From a bacterium (GTDB taxonomy: Bacteria; SAR324; XYD2-FULL-50-16), in the NCBI GenBank assembly GCA_018829445.1, contig JAHJTV010000082.1:186001-250000 (forward strand): 64,000 nt of DNA. Direction: 5' to 3'. The translations under genes and the position numbers were made by a program. Positions 37,205 through 47,756 of the stretch are shown one piece after another. The stretch's first letter is position 1, and each line of letters begins with the position of its first letter. The notes under the pieces were generated by a model. It searched no databases. It was not told the DNA's origin and saw nothing but the letters and a program-made list of their open reading frames with translations.

Positions 37205-39880
37205 TTAACCGGCTGCCTTGGTCTGATCATCTTTCAGGTGGCAGTTCTTATATTTTTTTCCACTGCCACAATAACAGAGTTCATTTCTGCCGGGAATGCG
37301 AGCTTTTCTGACAGGTGCTTGTTTTGGAGCTTTATCATCCCTTCTGGGCCGGTCAATCTCACCATGAATCATTTCCATCTCTTGTTGCTTGCGAGGCATC
37401 TCTTTGGGAGGTTCAGATACAATGCTGATGCTGAAAACAGCTTTAACAGTCTCCTCGCTAATCCGTTGCATCAGGTCGGCAAACATTTCAAACCCCTCTT
37501 TCTTATATTCATTGAGCGGGTTTTTTTGCGCGTAACCGCGCATACCTATCCCTTCTTTCAAATGATCCATGGAAAGAAGATGGTCTTTCCACATATTATC
37601 AGTAATCTCAAGAAGGATTTGTCTCAAGACCAGATCTTTATACTTTCCAAACTCTACAATTTTATCCCTGTAGCGTTTTTCCGCTATCTTTGCCACCCAT
37701 TTTTGGAGTGCCTCTCTGGTTGCGGAATGTTCTTCAATCTCCGCTGAAGGTTTAATTTTAAAACGGGAGAAAATTTCAGCCTGTAATCCTTCCAAATCCC
37801 ATTGGTCGATATATTTTTCATTGCAGTACTGATTCATCAATTTTTCAATGGCGTCATCCAAGAGGTCAAGGAAAACATCTTCGGCGTGCTCGCCCAATAT
37901 CCCCCTTCGCTGCCGATAGATAATCTCTCTCTGCCGGTTCATGACGTCGTCATATTCCAACAGGTGCTTTCTGATTTCAAAGTTGTGTGCTTCCACTTTT
38001 TTCTGAGAGTTCTCTATGGCACGAGAGATGAGAATATGTTCAATGGACTCATCTTCGTCAATCTTAAGTTTACTCATCAGGTTGGCAATCCGTTCTCCCC
38101 CGAAGATTCGCAGAAGATCATCCTCCAAAGATAGGAAGTAGCGGCTTTCTCCCGGATCTCCCTGTCGACCGGATCGACCACGAAGCTGGTTGTCCACCCG
38201 TCTGGATTCGTTTCTTTCGGTTCCAAGAATATACAAACCACCCAAAGCCGGGACGCCTTCTCCCAGCTTGATATCGGTACCCCGACCGGCCATATTGGTT
38301 GCGATTGTCACTGCCCCTTGCAGACCGGCATTTGCTATGATTTCTGCTTCTTGGGCGTGAAATTTGGCATTCAAGACCTTATGGGGAACCTTATTTTTAT
38401 CAAGAATCCGGCTCAGTCTCTCCGAACTATCAATTGAAGCGGTTCCGACTAATACCGGTTGTTTCTTTTCATGAAGGACTTTGATCTGTTTCAATATTGC
38501 CCGGTACTTTGCATCCGCAGTTTTGTATATACTATCAGGCTGGTCAATGCGAATCATCGGTTTATTGGTTGGGACAACAATTACTCCCAGGTTGTAAATC
38601 TTCATGAACTCGTCTTTTTCAGTCTCTGCAGTACCGGTCATGCCCGCCAGTTTTTCATATCTTCTGAAATAGTTCTGGAAGGTAATTGAAGCCAGGGTTT
38701 GATTTTCCTTTTCAATCCGGACCCTTTCCTTGGCTTCCAGTGCCTGGTGAAGACCGTCACTGAATCTCCTCCCCTCCATCATTCTGCCGGTAAATTCATC
38801 AACAATCAGAACTCTCCCATCTTGAACAACATAGTCGATGTCACGTTTGAATACATAATGGGCTTTAAGCGACTGGTTCACATGGTGAAGAATCTCGATG
38901 TTCTCAAAATCGAAGAGATTGGATGTTTTTAATAATGAAGACAACCGTGTCTGCATTTTTTCAACACCTCTTTCAGAGAGCTGAATATTTCTTGATTTTT
39001 CTTCCAAGGTAAAATCGCCAGGGATTATTGTATCCAGATCTTCCTGCTCTTTTAAAAAGTTCTTGACGGCATTGATGTCTATCCCCTTGTGCTTTGCAAC
39101 CATTTCAGGTTCGGGATTGTCCACAACGCGCCATTCCCTTGTTAAACCGTACATCTCCTTGTCGACCAGATGGTAGTTTTCCGTCGAGTCCTGAGCAGGG
39201 CCTGAGATAATCAAAGGCGTTCGTGCCTCATCGACCAGGATACTATCGACCTCATCCACTATCGCATAATGATGGTCGCGCTGAACGTAGTCCTGAAGGT
39301 CAAATTTCATGTTATCGCGCAAGTAATCAAATCCAAATTCGTTATTGGTTCCGTAGGTAATATCTGCGCCGTAAGCTTCTCGCCTTTGTGAATCATCTAG
39401 CCCGTGCTTGACAACTCCATAAGACATTCCCAGGTAATTGTAAATCTGACCCATCCATCTGGCATCCCGTTCCGCCAGATAATCATTGACAGTTACCAAA
39501 TGAACTCCTTTTCCTGTCAGGGCATTTAAAAACAGGGGAAGGGTTGATGTCAGAGTTTTCCCTTCCCCTGTTTTCATCTCGGCAATCTCTCCTTTATGGA
39601 GGGCGATCCCTCCAAGGATTTGAACATCATACGGTCTTTCTCCTAGGGTTTCTTCAGCTGCCTTTCTAACCAAAGCGAAAGCCTCGGGCAAGATATCGTC
39701 AAGATCCGAGCCATTTTGTGCCTTGTCTTTAAGCTCCGTCACTTTCTGCAGACACTGTTCTTGTGAAAGTTTTTTAAAATCGGCTTCCAGAGCATTTATT
39801 TTGTCCAAATAGGGCTGATATTTTTTAAGTTCCCGATCACTAAAAGTCCCTAAAACCTTCTTTTTAATATAATTGAGCAT
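37205..39880 (-). CDS. secA: preprotein translocase ATPase SecA
   Basis: SecA motor of the Sec pathway, 891 residues. Walker A MKTGEGKTLTSTLP lies near residue 103, the DEVD Walker B near 211 (IVDEVDSILVDEAR), and NMAGRGTDIKL in the second nucleotide-binding fold. The C terminus has the zinc-binding SecB/lipid-interaction tail, RNELCYCGSGKKYKNC. Full length, no anomaly. The gene starts a minus-strand run that continues into the O-antigen ligase 39 bp downstream and gyrA. The 425-bp gap upstream should contain its promoter. Confidence 0.97.
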   Translation of the reverse strand: MLNYIKKKVLGTFSDRELKKYQPYLDKINALEADFKKLSQEQCLQKVTELKDKAQNGSDLDDILPEAFALVRKAAEETLGERPYDVQILGGIALHKGEIAEMKTGEGKTLTSTLPLFLNALTGKGVHLVTVNDYLAERDARWMGQIYNYLGMSYGVVKHGLDDSQRREAYGADITYGTNNEFGFDYLRDNMKFDLQDYVQRDHHYAIVDEVDSILVDEARTPLIISGPAQDSTENYHLVDKEMYGLTREWRVVDNPEPEMVAKHKGIDINAVKNFLKEQEDLDTIIPGDFTLEEKSRNIQLSERGVEKMQTRLSSLLKTSNLFDFENIEILHHVNQSLKAHYVFKRDIDYVVQDGRVLIVDEFTGRMMEGRRFSDGLHQALEAKERVRIEKENQTLASITFQNYFRRYEKLAGMTGTAETEKDEFMKIYNLGVIVVPTNKPMIRIDQPDSIYKTADAKYRAILKQIKVLHEKKQPVLVGTASIDSSERLSRILDKNKVPHKVLNAKFHAQEAEIIANAGLQGAVTIATNMAGRGTDIKLGEGVPALGGLYILGTERNESRRVDNQLRGRSGRQGDPGESRYFLSLEDDLLRIFGGERIANLMSKLKIDEDESIEHILISRAIENSQKKVEAHNFEIRKHLLEYDDVMNRQREIIYRQRRGILGEHAEDVFLDLLDDAIEKLMNQYCNEKYIDQWDLEGLQAEIFSRFKIKPSAEIEEHSATREALQKWVAKIAEKRYRDKIVEFGKYKDLVLRQILLEITDNMWKDHLLSMDHLKEGIGMRGYAQKNPLNEYKKEGFEMFADLMQRISEETVKAVFSISIVSEPPKEMPRKQQEMEMIHGEIDRPRRDDKAPKQAPVRKARIPGRNELCYCGSGKKYKNCHLKDDQTKAAG

Positions 39881-40305
39881 TGTTATTTACTGGATTGATT
39901 GGTGTGAAATTATTTATTAAGCCTGTCAGAGTCTCTGGTGAATCCAGATTTTAGTTAGCTTAGCGATTAGTTGTTTATTATTACCTCATTAATAAGGAGA
40001 TAACAGTTTTATTCCAATAAATCTATAGCCCGAAGTATGATACTGATCTTTTTTAAAAACAATATTTCGTAACTTCATTTAAAAGAACCTGAGGTGAATC
40101 TGTTGCCCGGATTCTTGAGAGGAAATATGTTATTACTCTTTCACGATGATTAACCAGTGCAAATTGGACTTGGTTAAAAAACCGGTAAACGAAAAGAGAA
40201 GAAAAAATTTAAAGAATTATTACAGATGGTTGATTGATGTTTTGATTTCTGTGATTCAGGAATCGATATTTGATCTCTTATAACTTATTCTTGAAGGAGA
40301 AGACG
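39881..40305. other. divergent intergenic region between secA and ispH
   Basis: This 425-bp region lies between divergent genes and must hold promoters for secA and ispH. It is AT-rich. I see no coding frame, strong hairpin, or riboswitch-like element. Confidence 0.5.
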
Positions 40306-41157
40306 TTGCCATCAATACAAAACAAGAGACGGATGAATATGAAAAATATTATTGTGGCGGAAGATCAAGGATTTTGCTGGGGTGTCCGCAGGGCCCTGGA
40401 GATTATTGATAAGTATGAAACAGTCAATATTTTTGGAGATCTGATTCACAATAAACAGGTCGTGCAAAAGCTGGAGGAAAAAGGGAAAAAAATTGTTCAT
40501 CATGTGACGGGAAAGGAAAAAAAACCGATAGTGGTCACCGCCCATGGAACGACTGTGGAAAACCTGGAACTGTTTCGCCAGTTTAAACTGGACATTGTTG
40601 ATACCACCTGCCCCCTGGTCAGTAAAATCTATCATGTCGGTGAGTCGTTAGAGGAAAAAGGATGTCGCATTATGATCATTGGAGATAAGAATCACGTTGA
40701 GGTTAAAGGTATTGCATCTCGAATGAAAAATCCCATCATCATCGAAAATGAAACGGAGCTTAAAAACATAGAATTGCCAAAAAAAATTGGAATTATTTGC
40801 CAGAGCACTTATTCACAAGAGAAATTTAATATACTTGCTGGTTTTGTGAGTGAACGGGCGGAAGAGGTTATTGTAAGAAACACAACTTGTTCGCCAACAA
40901 AAAAACGTCAGGAATCTGCAGCAAAACTGGCTCAAAATGTAGAAATTATGATTGTAGTTGGCGGATTTCACTCTTCAAACACCAAGAAGCTGGCGGAGAT
41001 AACCAGTAAATACGTGGAGAGCTATCACATCGAGACCGCCGAAGATCTTAATGAAGAATGGTTTAAGGGGAAAAATGAGATCGGGATAACTTCGGGCGCT
41101 TCAACTGCCGACTGGATCGTTGAAGAGATTTGTAGGAAGATCGGCAATTTTCCTTGA
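40306..41157 (+). CDS. ispH: 4-hydroxy-3-methylbut-2-enyl diphosphate reductase
   Basis: IspH/LytB, the last enzyme of the MEP isoprenoid pathway, which makes IPP and DMAPP with a 4Fe-4S cluster. The cluster cysteines are in DQGFCWGVRRALE, VDTTCPLVSK and NTTCSPTKKRQ; the family histidines AHGTT and TGASTADWIVEE are present. I prefer the TTG at 40306 because AAGGAG lies 6 nt before it; ATG codons at 40333 and 40339 would remove a 9-11-residue polar extension and fit other IspH proteins equally well. Length is then 283 residues. ahcY follows after 109 bp on the same strand. Confidence 0.93.
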   Translation: MPSIQNKRRMNMKNIIVAEDQGFCWGVRRALEIIDKYETVNIFGDLIHNKQVVQKLEEKGKKIVHHVTGKEKKPIVVTAHGTTVENLELFRQFKLDIVDTTCPLVSKIYHVGESLEEKGCRIMIIGDKNHVEVKGIASRMKNPIIIENETELKNIELPKKIGIICQSTYSQEKFNILAGFVSERAEEVIVRNTTCSPTKKRQESAAKLAQNVEIMIVVGGFHSSNTKKLAEITSKYVESYHIETAEDLNEEWFKGKNEIGITSGASTADWIVEEICRKIGNFP

Positions 41158-41266
41158 GTGATTATGAAGATGACAAAGTCGGCAATCGAATTTATAATTA
41201 TCATTTGTACATTAAAATTATGGGAAAACACTTCAACTTCAAAACAAATAAATTTAGGGTATCATA

Positions 41267-42736
41267 ATGAATCAAATTCTCATTTCCACCGACCAAGAAA
41301 GACCAGCATATAAAATAGCTGATATAACCCTCGCAGAATTCGGACGAAAAGAGATGCGTTTGGCTGAGCAGGAGATGCCGGGTTTAATGGCCATCAGAAA
41401 AAGATATAGTGAGCAAAAACCCCTTAAGGGATCCAAGGTCATGGGGAGTTTGCACATGACAATACAAACAGCTGTTTTAATCGAAACTCTGGTAGCGCTA
41501 GGAGCTGACGTTAGATGGGTAAGCTGTAACATATTTTCGACCCAGGATCATGCGGCGGCAGCTGTAGTGGTTGGACCCGAGGGAACTGTAGATAAGCCAA
41601 GCGGAACACCGGTTTATGCCTGGAAAGGGGAAACTCTGGAAGAATACTGGTGGTGTACCGGGCTGGCTTTAAAATGGCCGGACGGTTCCGGGCCGAATTT
41701 GATCGTTGATGATGGTGGTGATGCCACCCTATTGGTTCATAAAGGCGCCCAATATGAAGCTGCAGGTAAGGTGCCGGAATTCGATTCTGAAAAAGAACCC
41801 GAAGAGTGGGGTGTTATACTTGATCTTTTGCGAACAGAGTTGGCCAAAGATCCGACTCGATGGACCAAGGTTGTAAAAGAAATGGTCGGGGTGAGTGAAG
41901 AAACCACAACCGGTGTACATCGTTTGTATGCCATGCAGGAGAAAGGAGAGCTGGCATTCCCTGCTTTTAATGTAAATGATTCGGTCACAAAGAGTAAATT
42001 CGATAACATCTACGGTTGCAGACATTCCCTCACAGATGGTATCTGCCGGGCCACCGATGTGATGATGGGTGGAAAGATTGCGGTTGTTTGCGGTTATGGT
42101 GAAGTGGGAAAAGGCTCTGCACAGGCGTTGAAAGGGCAGGGGTGTCGGGTCATTATTACCGAGATTGATCCCATATGTGCTTTGCAGGCAGCCATGGAAG
42201 GCTATGAAGTGAACACGGTTGAAAATGTAGTGGATAAAGCGGATATTTTCGTTACAACCACCGGAAACTTCAATGTAATTACGGCAGATCACATGGCTCG
42301 CATGAAGGATAAAGCGATTGTCGGCAACATTGGCCACTTTGATAATGAAATTGATATGGCCGGCTTGAAAAACTTTCCAGGAACAAAGAAGATAAATATC
42401 AAGCCTCAATATGATGAATGGGTATTTCCCGATGGTCACAGTGTCATGATTCTGGCGGAAGGAAGATTGTTGAACCTGGGATGTGCAACCGGACACCCCA
42501 GTTTTGTCATGTCCAACTCATTTAGTAATCAAGTGCTGGCTCAGATAGAGTTATATGTTAACAAAGGGCAATATAAAAACGAGGTTTATGTGCTGCCTAA
42601 AAAGCTTGATGAGGAAGTCGCCAGATTACATCTGGATCAATTGGGCGTGAAACTGACCAGACTAAAACCGGAGCAAGCGGAATATATCGGCGTTTCAATA
42701 GACGGGCCTTATAAGCCTGATCATTATCGCTACTAG
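41267..42736 (+). CDS. ahcY: adenosylhomocysteinase
   Basis: S-adenosylhomocysteine hydrolase, 489 residues, which splits SAH to adenosine and homocysteine with bound NAD. Visible landmarks: [12 protein letters not shown] and [13 protein letters not shown] of the substrate domain, [25 protein letters not shown], and the NAD-binding [16 protein letters not shown]. The C terminus PYKPDHYRY is the conserved dimer/cofactor tail with the usual Lys-Tyr. The long insertion near residues 150-200 is typical of many bacterial forms. There is no obvious SAH riboswitch in the 109-bp leader. A terminator follows the stop codon. Confidence 0.97.
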   Translation: MNQILISTDQERPAYKIADITLAEFGRKEMRLAEQEMPGLMAIRKRYSEQKPLKGSKVMGSLHMTIQTAVLIETLVALGADVRWVSCNIFSTQDHAAAAVVVGPEGTVDKPSGTPVYAWKGETLEEYWWCTGLALKWPDGSGPNLIVDDGGDATLLVHKGAQYEAAGKVPEFDSEKEPEEWGVILDLLRTELAKDPTRWTKVVKEMVGVSEETTTGVHRLYAMQEKGELAFPAFNVNDSVTKSKFDNIYGCRHSLTDGICRATDVMMGGKIAVVCGYGEVGKGSAQALKGQGCRVIITEIDPICALQAAMEGYEVNTVENVVDKADIFVTTTGNFNVITADHMARMKDKAIVGNIGHFDNEIDMAGLKNFPGTKKINIKPQYDEWVFPDGHSVMILAEGRLLNLGCATGHPSFVMSNSFSNQVLAQIELYVNKGQYKNEVYVLPKKLDEEVARLHLDQLGVKLTRLKPEQAEYIGVSIDGPYKPDHYRY

Positions 42737-42745
42737 AGGGTTGTC

Positions 42746-42780
42746 AAGTGCAGCTGTCTTTGAGACAAGCTGCGCTTTTT
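42746..42780. terminator. intrinsic terminator between convergent ahcY and bamA
   Basis: AAGTGCAGCTGTCT (42746-42759) pairs with AGACAAGCTGCGCTT (42763-42777) with one bulge and one G-U pair, loop TTG, followed by TTT to 42780. It lies 10 bp after the ahcY stop and 6 bp before the end of bamA, so it may act on both transcripts. Confidence 0.8.
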
Positions 42781-42785
42781 CCGAA

Positions 42786-45296
42786 TTAAAATAATCCTGA
42801 TATATGGAAATCAAACTTTCCCGCTGATTCATCCTCTTTCTTATCCAGTTTTATTCCGTACTCAAACCTGAGCACACCCATGGGTGTTACAAGGTTTACC
42901 CCGGCACCGGCACTCATGCGATAATACCAGTCATCTCTTACATTATCAGTGATTTCATACATCCTGTCTTCTGCCCAAACATTTCCCGCATCAAAAAAGA
43001 TAAGCCCTTTAATGTTACCGCCTTCACGTGTCAGGGGAAAATAAAGCTGGATATTCAGAATCCGTTTTTCAATACCACCGGAATGCGTTTCAAAGTACTC
43101 TCTTTCGGGATCTTTTTCAGCCGGTAAAGAGGCACAGACAGGATCAGCATTACAGGACGCCAGATCTAAAAGCCCATGATCCGCCATGTATTCCGCCTGG
43201 TAAGGATATTTTTCCTCAATATCAAACCCTTCAGGTAATTCTGCTTCGCTGGCAGGTCCTTTAATCTCGTTCCAGTCGAAACCGCGTACAGAGGTAATTC
43301 CGCCGATGGTAAACCGTTTTCCATAAGGAATTTCTCTGTCAGGATTGCTTTTTTCAAGCATTGCCCAGTTGAACTTTACTCCGAATATAATAGTCTTGGA
43401 TTCGTTAAGCGATTTGAAGTATCTGTAAGTTAATCCGTAGCGCCGGTATTCAGTCGACCCTCCCAGTACCGATCCCCCGACTTGATCGGCATAGAATGAG
43501 GTTTCGGATCCATTGGATGGGAACATGGGGTGATCGACTGTGTTATATGAAGCGCCTAAGTTCAGACTACGGAAGGAGTTCTTCTCCTTATTATCCAGCA
43601 GTATCTCTCCGGTGGAAGAGATGTTCTCATACTCTTCATCTTTCCAGGCATAAGAAGAACTCAGACTCCAGTCTTTCCAGATGGGATAAGACAAGCCGAA
43701 ACTAAATCCTATGGTACGGATATCATAATAGGTTTCATCTTCGAATGTGTTATAAACCTTGAAGGTGTTGGTGAATTTTGTATCCAGCCAATAGGGGGTA
43801 GTAACGGATAAATTATAACTACTGTCGCCTTGATCTTTAAACTCGGATGAGAAAGACAAGGTGCGACCGGTTCCCAGGAAATTCTTTTTTGAAATGCTCA
43901 GGATAACTGAAAACCCACCTTCTCCCGAGTAAGTCAGACTTGCATTGAAGGCACCTGTTTGTCCTTCATTCAAAAGCACATCATAATCCAATAAATTGTC
44001 ATCCTCAGCTTGTTCACTTTGAAACCGAACTCCGCTTCCAGCTTGAAAAAAACCCAACTGGGTAATTTTACGTTGACTTTCTCGGATCTTGACTCCGTTA
44101 TAGAGCTCGTTATCATGAATTTCCAGTTCACGTCTTACCACTCGATCCATGGTTTCATAGTTTCCCTGAATTTCAACCCTGCCTATATAAGCTTTTTCAC
44201 CCCTTGTAATTTGGAATTTAATGTCCACGGTTTTGGTATCTTCATGGACATCATTGGAAATCCTGATTTTAGAAAAAGCATATCCCTGTTCCAGATAAAT
44301 ATCATTAAGTTTGAAACGATCTTCGTTTTGTTTGTAGGGATTAAAAATCTCCCCTTTCTCCAGGGTCAGGTTTTTGATCATCTCCTCTTTGTCAAACAAT
44401 AAATCATGACCATCCTGGGAGATAAAATCGATCTCACCGGTGAAATATTGCTCCCCTTCGGTGATATTAAAATCAACCACCACCTTTGAGAAATCCATGT
44501 TGCGAATTAATACGACTTTTGGTTTGTCGATGTTGACCTTGATATAACCATTCTGCATGTAATGCTGCGTGATAACCTGAAGATCCTGATTGATCTTTGA
44601 TTCTTGGAACACCCCTGAATCGTTCGCCCAGGAAAAACAGTCAACCTCAGCCGAGAGAAGCAGTCGTTCAATGTCAAGAGGTGGGTAAACCTTGGTTCCG
44701 GAGATATTAATCTGTGTCAGGAAAACCTTGGGAGATTCACTAACCCTGAAAGTCAGGGAGACCGATGTTTCGTCTATTGGGATGATTTCATAATCTACTT
44801 GGGTTTGCGTATAACCCTTCTTGCGATATTCTTCCAGAATCGTTTCGGCATCTGTTTTGATCTTGGTGGTATTAACCATATTGTTGGCATAAACCTTCAA
44901 AACTCCTTTTAGTACGGAATCTGCAATCAGCTCATTCCCAACTATATTGATAACCCCTATTCTGGGTTTTTCATCGAACTTGAATGTCAGTAAAAACCGC
45001 TCCTTTTCCAACTCTTCAATCTCAACTTTTATATCCCTGAAAAAGCCAAGGTTGAATAATTTTTTTATGTCTTCCGACACAGCCTTGGGAGACAGTCTTG
45101 ATCCCTGCTGAGTACTTAGAGTAGAGTATATCAGCCCCTTTTCTATCAAGTGGAGCCCCTCAATGTTTATCTGAACGACAGTACCATTGTATTTAAAGAA
45201 TTCTGCTTCTGCTTTTAACAAAGGCGTTGAGGCAAAAAAAACAATCAAGAAGATAAAGATAAAAAATGGTTTTATGGAGAAATTAAATCTAGTCAT
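42786..45296 (-). CDS. bamA: outer membrane protein assembly factor BamA
   Basis: Omp85-family protein of 836 residues, which folds beta-barrel proteins into the outer membrane. A Sec signal peptide (about 1-31) is followed by five POTRA domains (about 40-430) and a 16-stranded barrel (about 450-836). The L6 lock motif appears as VRGFDW and the last residue is Phe, as expected of barrel proteins. An extracellular loop insertion with two Cys (DLASCNADPVCASLP) lies after the VRGF motif and may form a disulfide. The gene lies 77 bp downstream of lolD on the same strand, so envelope biogenesis genes are grouped. Confidence 0.94.
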   Translation of the reverse strand: MTRFNFSIKPFFIFIFLIVFFASTPLLKAEAEFFKYNGTVVQINIEGLHLIEKGLIYSTLSTQQGSRLSPKAVSEDIKKLFNLGFFRDIKVEIEELEKERFLLTFKFDEKPRIGVINIVGNELIADSVLKGVLKVYANNMVNTTKIKTDAETILEEYRKKGYTQTQVDYEIIPIDETSVSLTFRVSESPKVFLTQINISGTKVYPPLDIERLLLSAEVDCFSWANDSGVFQESKINQDLQVITQHYMQNGYIKVNIDKPKVVLIRNMDFSKVVVDFNITEGEQYFTGEIDFISQDGHDLLFDKEEMIKNLTLEKGEIFNPYKQNEDRFKLNDIYLEQGYAFSKIRISNDVHEDTKTVDIKFQITRGEKAYIGRVEIQGNYETMDRVVRRELEIHDNELYNGVKIRESQRKITQLGFFQAGSGVRFQSEQAEDDNLLDYDVLLNEGQTGAFNASLTYSGEGGFSVILSISKKNFLGTGRTLSFSSEFKDQGDSSYNLSVTTPYWLDTKFTNTFKVYNTFEDETYYDIRTIGFSFGLSYPIWKDWSLSSSYAWKDEEYENISSTGEILLDNKEKNSFRSLNLGASYNTVDHPMFPSNGSETSFYADQVGGSVLGGSTEYRRYGLTYRYFKSLNESKTIIFGVKFNWAMLEKSNPDREIPYGKRFTIGGITSVRGFDWNEIKGPASEAELPEGFDIEEKYPYQAEYMADHGLLDLASCNADPVCASLPAEKDPEREYFETHSGGIEKRILNIQLYFPLTREGGNIKGLIFFDAGNVWAEDRMYEITDNVRDDWYYRMSAGAGVNLVTPMGVLRFEYGIKLDKKEDESAGKFDFHISGLF

Positions 45297-45373
45297 TAGA
45301 ATTGTGCCGGTAACAAAAATAGTCTAAAAGATTTGTAGGGTGTTTTTGTTGATAAAAGATAGTATGCGCCTAA

Positions 45374-46099
45374 TCAAGAATTGTTCGAATTAGGGGGAAC
45401 CAGTGTTCCGTTTTTCAGCATTAGTCTGAAATCCATCTTATTGGCCAGTTGTAGATTGTGGGTAACCATAATTAAAGTTGCTTTCTGTTCGTGACAGATC
45501 TGGTTCAAAATAGCACCTATTTTTTCGCCTGTTTGGGAATCTAAGTTTCCAGTGGGCTCGTCGGCCAGGATGATATCGGGTGAATTGACCAATGCTCTTG
45601 CGATTGCTACCCGTTGTTGTTCTCCTCCTGACAGTTGGTTGGGCTTGTGTGACATTCGCTCTGCCAGTCCGACCTGACTCAGAAGACGTTTTGCTATTCG
45701 GGAACTTTCCTGCTTCGACAGACCTGCAATCATTCCCGGAAGCATTGTGTTTTCCAATGCTGAAAAATCCGGCAGTAAATGATGGGACTGAAATATAAAA
45801 CCGATATTCTCGTTTCTCCAATTTGCCAATGTGTTGGAATCATATTCATAAATATTTTTATTATTGTAAAAAACCTTACCAGAGGTAGGTCTATCCAGAC
45901 CACCAAGAAGTTGAAGCAGAGTGCTTTTACCACTGCCCGAACTTCCAACTATGGAGACGGTCTGATCAGAGTCAAATTCTGTGCTTACACCTTTTAAAAC
46001 TTTGAGCTCCTTCCCGCTTCCATCCAGGTAGTTTTTGCACAATTTTTCTATACGAATTACAGTTGTCATGGTTTTGTTCGATCTTTTATTATCACTCAT
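45374..46099 (-). CDS. lolD: lipoprotein-releasing ABC transporter ATPase LolD
   Basis: ABC ATPase of 241 residues. Walker [10 protein letters not shown], the Q-loop [14 protein letters not shown], signature [15 protein letters not shown] and Walker [16 protein letters not shown] are typical of the LolD/MacB/FtsE branch. It would power extraction of lipoproteins from the inner membrane toward LolA. The ATG at 46099 overlaps the end of the permease gene by 8 bp; M11 (46069) is an alternative start. The gene pair lies immediately upstream of bamA. Confidence 0.93.
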   Translation of the reverse strand: MSDNKRSNKTMTTVIRIEKLCKNYLDGSGKELKVLKGVSTEFDSDQTVSIVGSSGSGKSTLLQLLGGLDRPTSGKVFYNNKNIYEYDSNTLANWRNENIGFIFQSHHLLPDFSALENTMLPGMIAGLSKQESSRIAKRLLSQVGLAERMSHKPNQLSGGEQQRVAIARALVNSPDIILADEPTGNLDSQTGEKIGAILNQICHEQKATLIMVTHNLQLANKMDFRLMLKNGTLVPPNSNNS

Positions 46100-47426
46100 T
46101 CCGTAATCCCTGAACCGGATCGAGTTTCGATGCTTTGCGTGAAGGGGCGATCGTCACTAAAAAACAGATCAAAAATGATATCAGTGCAATCAAGGATATC
46201 TGCCAGATTTCAACATGGACAGAGATACGATTGCCAACGTACACCCCGGGCGGGATATCAATGATATCAAAGTTTGCCAATATCCAACAGATTGTTAATC
46301 CAAGGATTTCACCGATTATGGTTCCGGCAAGACCAATGACAATCCCCTGAATCATGAAGATCTTTCTGATGGATCGATCTTTGGCTCCCATCGCCTTGAG
46401 GATAGCGATATCCTTGTTTTTTTCAATTACCAGCATGATAAGGGAACTGATAATATTGAAAGCTGCAATCAGTATGATCAAGGTAAGAATAACCGCCAAT
46501 CCGAATTTCTCAAGTTCAAACATCGCAAACAGATTCCGATTCTGATCAATCCAGGTATTGATGATGTATGGAAAACCGATCTCATCTTGCAGAGTCTCTT
46601 TATACTCATCCGCAAGATTTCTGTTTTCAACACTCAATGTCAATCCACTGATCCGTCCTTCGCTCTTAAAAACCTTCTGAGCTACCTCAATATCCATTAT
46701 CGAGAAAAATTCATCAGCGGTGGGTAATCCGGATTCAAAAAATCCGACAATACGAAACCGCTTGGCACGGGGCATGTCTCCCATCGGCGTAATTCTGGCT
46801 TCAAGAGACATGATGGTGATCCAATCTCCAATATCGACACTAAGCTCCTTTGCCAGCTGAGATCCAATGATTATTCCGGTAGTTTTCTTTTTAGAGACAG
46901 GACTGTTTTGATCAATAATGGGTTCGGAATGAGGCTTCAGTTTCTCCAGGATCTCCTTTATTTCCGGTTTGCTCTCATTATCAATAAGGGAATTGTCCCG
47001 TTTGCTTTCAAATGATTGGGTGCGTATGAAAAAATTAATCGGTGTCACACCCGATTCAAGGTTTATATCGATGCCTTTGACCAAGGTTATCATGGGTTTA
47101 TGTTTTCCAATGATAAAAGCCTGGTTTTGGGTAAAGGGAGCATAGGCTTTGATATCGATCGTTTCACTGATGCGTGTGGCCAGGGCTTTGTCTGCATCCC
47201 ACTTGATGCCGTCAGGAGAAAGGGAATAGATGGTAAGATCTCCGTTAACCTTTTGAAGGGCGCTTTTAAGATCATTCTCAAAACCATTCATCACCGAAAG
47301 AGCCACAATCAAAGCCATAACTCCAATGGCAACGCCAATAATGGATATTTTGGTGATGACAGAGATTGATCGATCTTTTCGCGGACTCCTTAAATATCGA
47401 CTGGCGATAAATGTTTCAAATCCCAT
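46092..47426 (-). CDS. lolC: lipoprotein-releasing ABC transporter permease LolC/E
   Basis: Membrane subunit of the Lol exporter, 444 residues from the ATG at 47426, which has a GGAG site 8 nt upstream; an in-frame upstream extension of 29 codons looks non-native. Family landmarks are FETFIASRYLRSPRKDR at the N terminus, a first membrane helix SIIGVAIGVMALIVALSVMNGFE, a large periplasmic domain (about 60-300), and three C-terminal helices including IVIGLAGTIIGEILGL. Only one permease gene is present, so a LolC/E homodimer or hybrid LolF type is likely. It is co-transcribed with lolD. Confidence 0.92.
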   Translation of the reverse strand: MGFETFIASRYLRSPRKDRSISVITKISIIGVAIGVMALIVALSVMNGFENDLKSALQKVNGDLTIYSLSPDGIKWDADKALATRISETIDIKAYAPFTQNQAFIIGKHKPMITLVKGIDINLESGVTPINFFIRTQSFESKRDNSLIDNESKPEIKEILEKLKPHSEPIIDQNSPVSKKKTTGIIIGSQLAKELSVDIGDWITIMSLEARITPMGDMPRAKRFRIVGFFESGLPTADEFFSIMDIEVAQKVFKSEGRISGLTLSVENRNLADEYKETLQDEIGFPYIINTWIDQNRNLFAMFELEKFGLAVILTLIILIAAFNIISSLIMLVIEKNKDIAILKAMGAKDRSIRKIFMIQGIVIGLAGTIIGEILGLTICWILANFDIIDIPPGVYVGNRISVHVEIWQISLIALISFLICFLVTIAPSRKASKLDPVQGLRNE

Positions 47427-47756
47427 TAAAAAAACTCCATTTAACGGTAAGTTGTGTGCGTGAATTGAAGTGCCCATTTTATTTTGGACAAGTTGATTAA
47501 GTACTATCTTCACTTGTATGCGTCAAGCGCTTTTCCCTCAATACCTTGATCGGCGGGCTTCGATCAATTTTTTATTCTTCACTTTTTCTGCGGCTATCTT
47601 ATGATCGGTTTGTTGATAGCTATTGACTAAATTGACAAGTTCAACAATATTTTTTATTAACAGTTTCGTAACCGAACTATCCAACCTGTTTTTAAAAAGG
47701 ACGGATGAGTATCAATTAAGCAGTTGATTTTTTGCCAACCTTAAAAACGAATAGCT
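47427..47756. other. divergent intergenic region
   Basis: This 330-bp gap separates divergent lolC and the Gld-type ATPase gene. It should hold both promoters. The right part is AT-rich. I see no gene, repeat or strong hairpin. Confidence 0.5.

Noticed and set aside
41158-41266. SAH riboswitch before ahcY
   Set aside because: The 109-bp leader is AT-rich and shows none of the conserved GC-rich core expected of that riboswitch.
47427-47513. 29-codon upstream extension of lolC
   Set aside because: The ATG at 47426 has a GGAG site at good distance and begins the conserved N terminus; the extension has neither.
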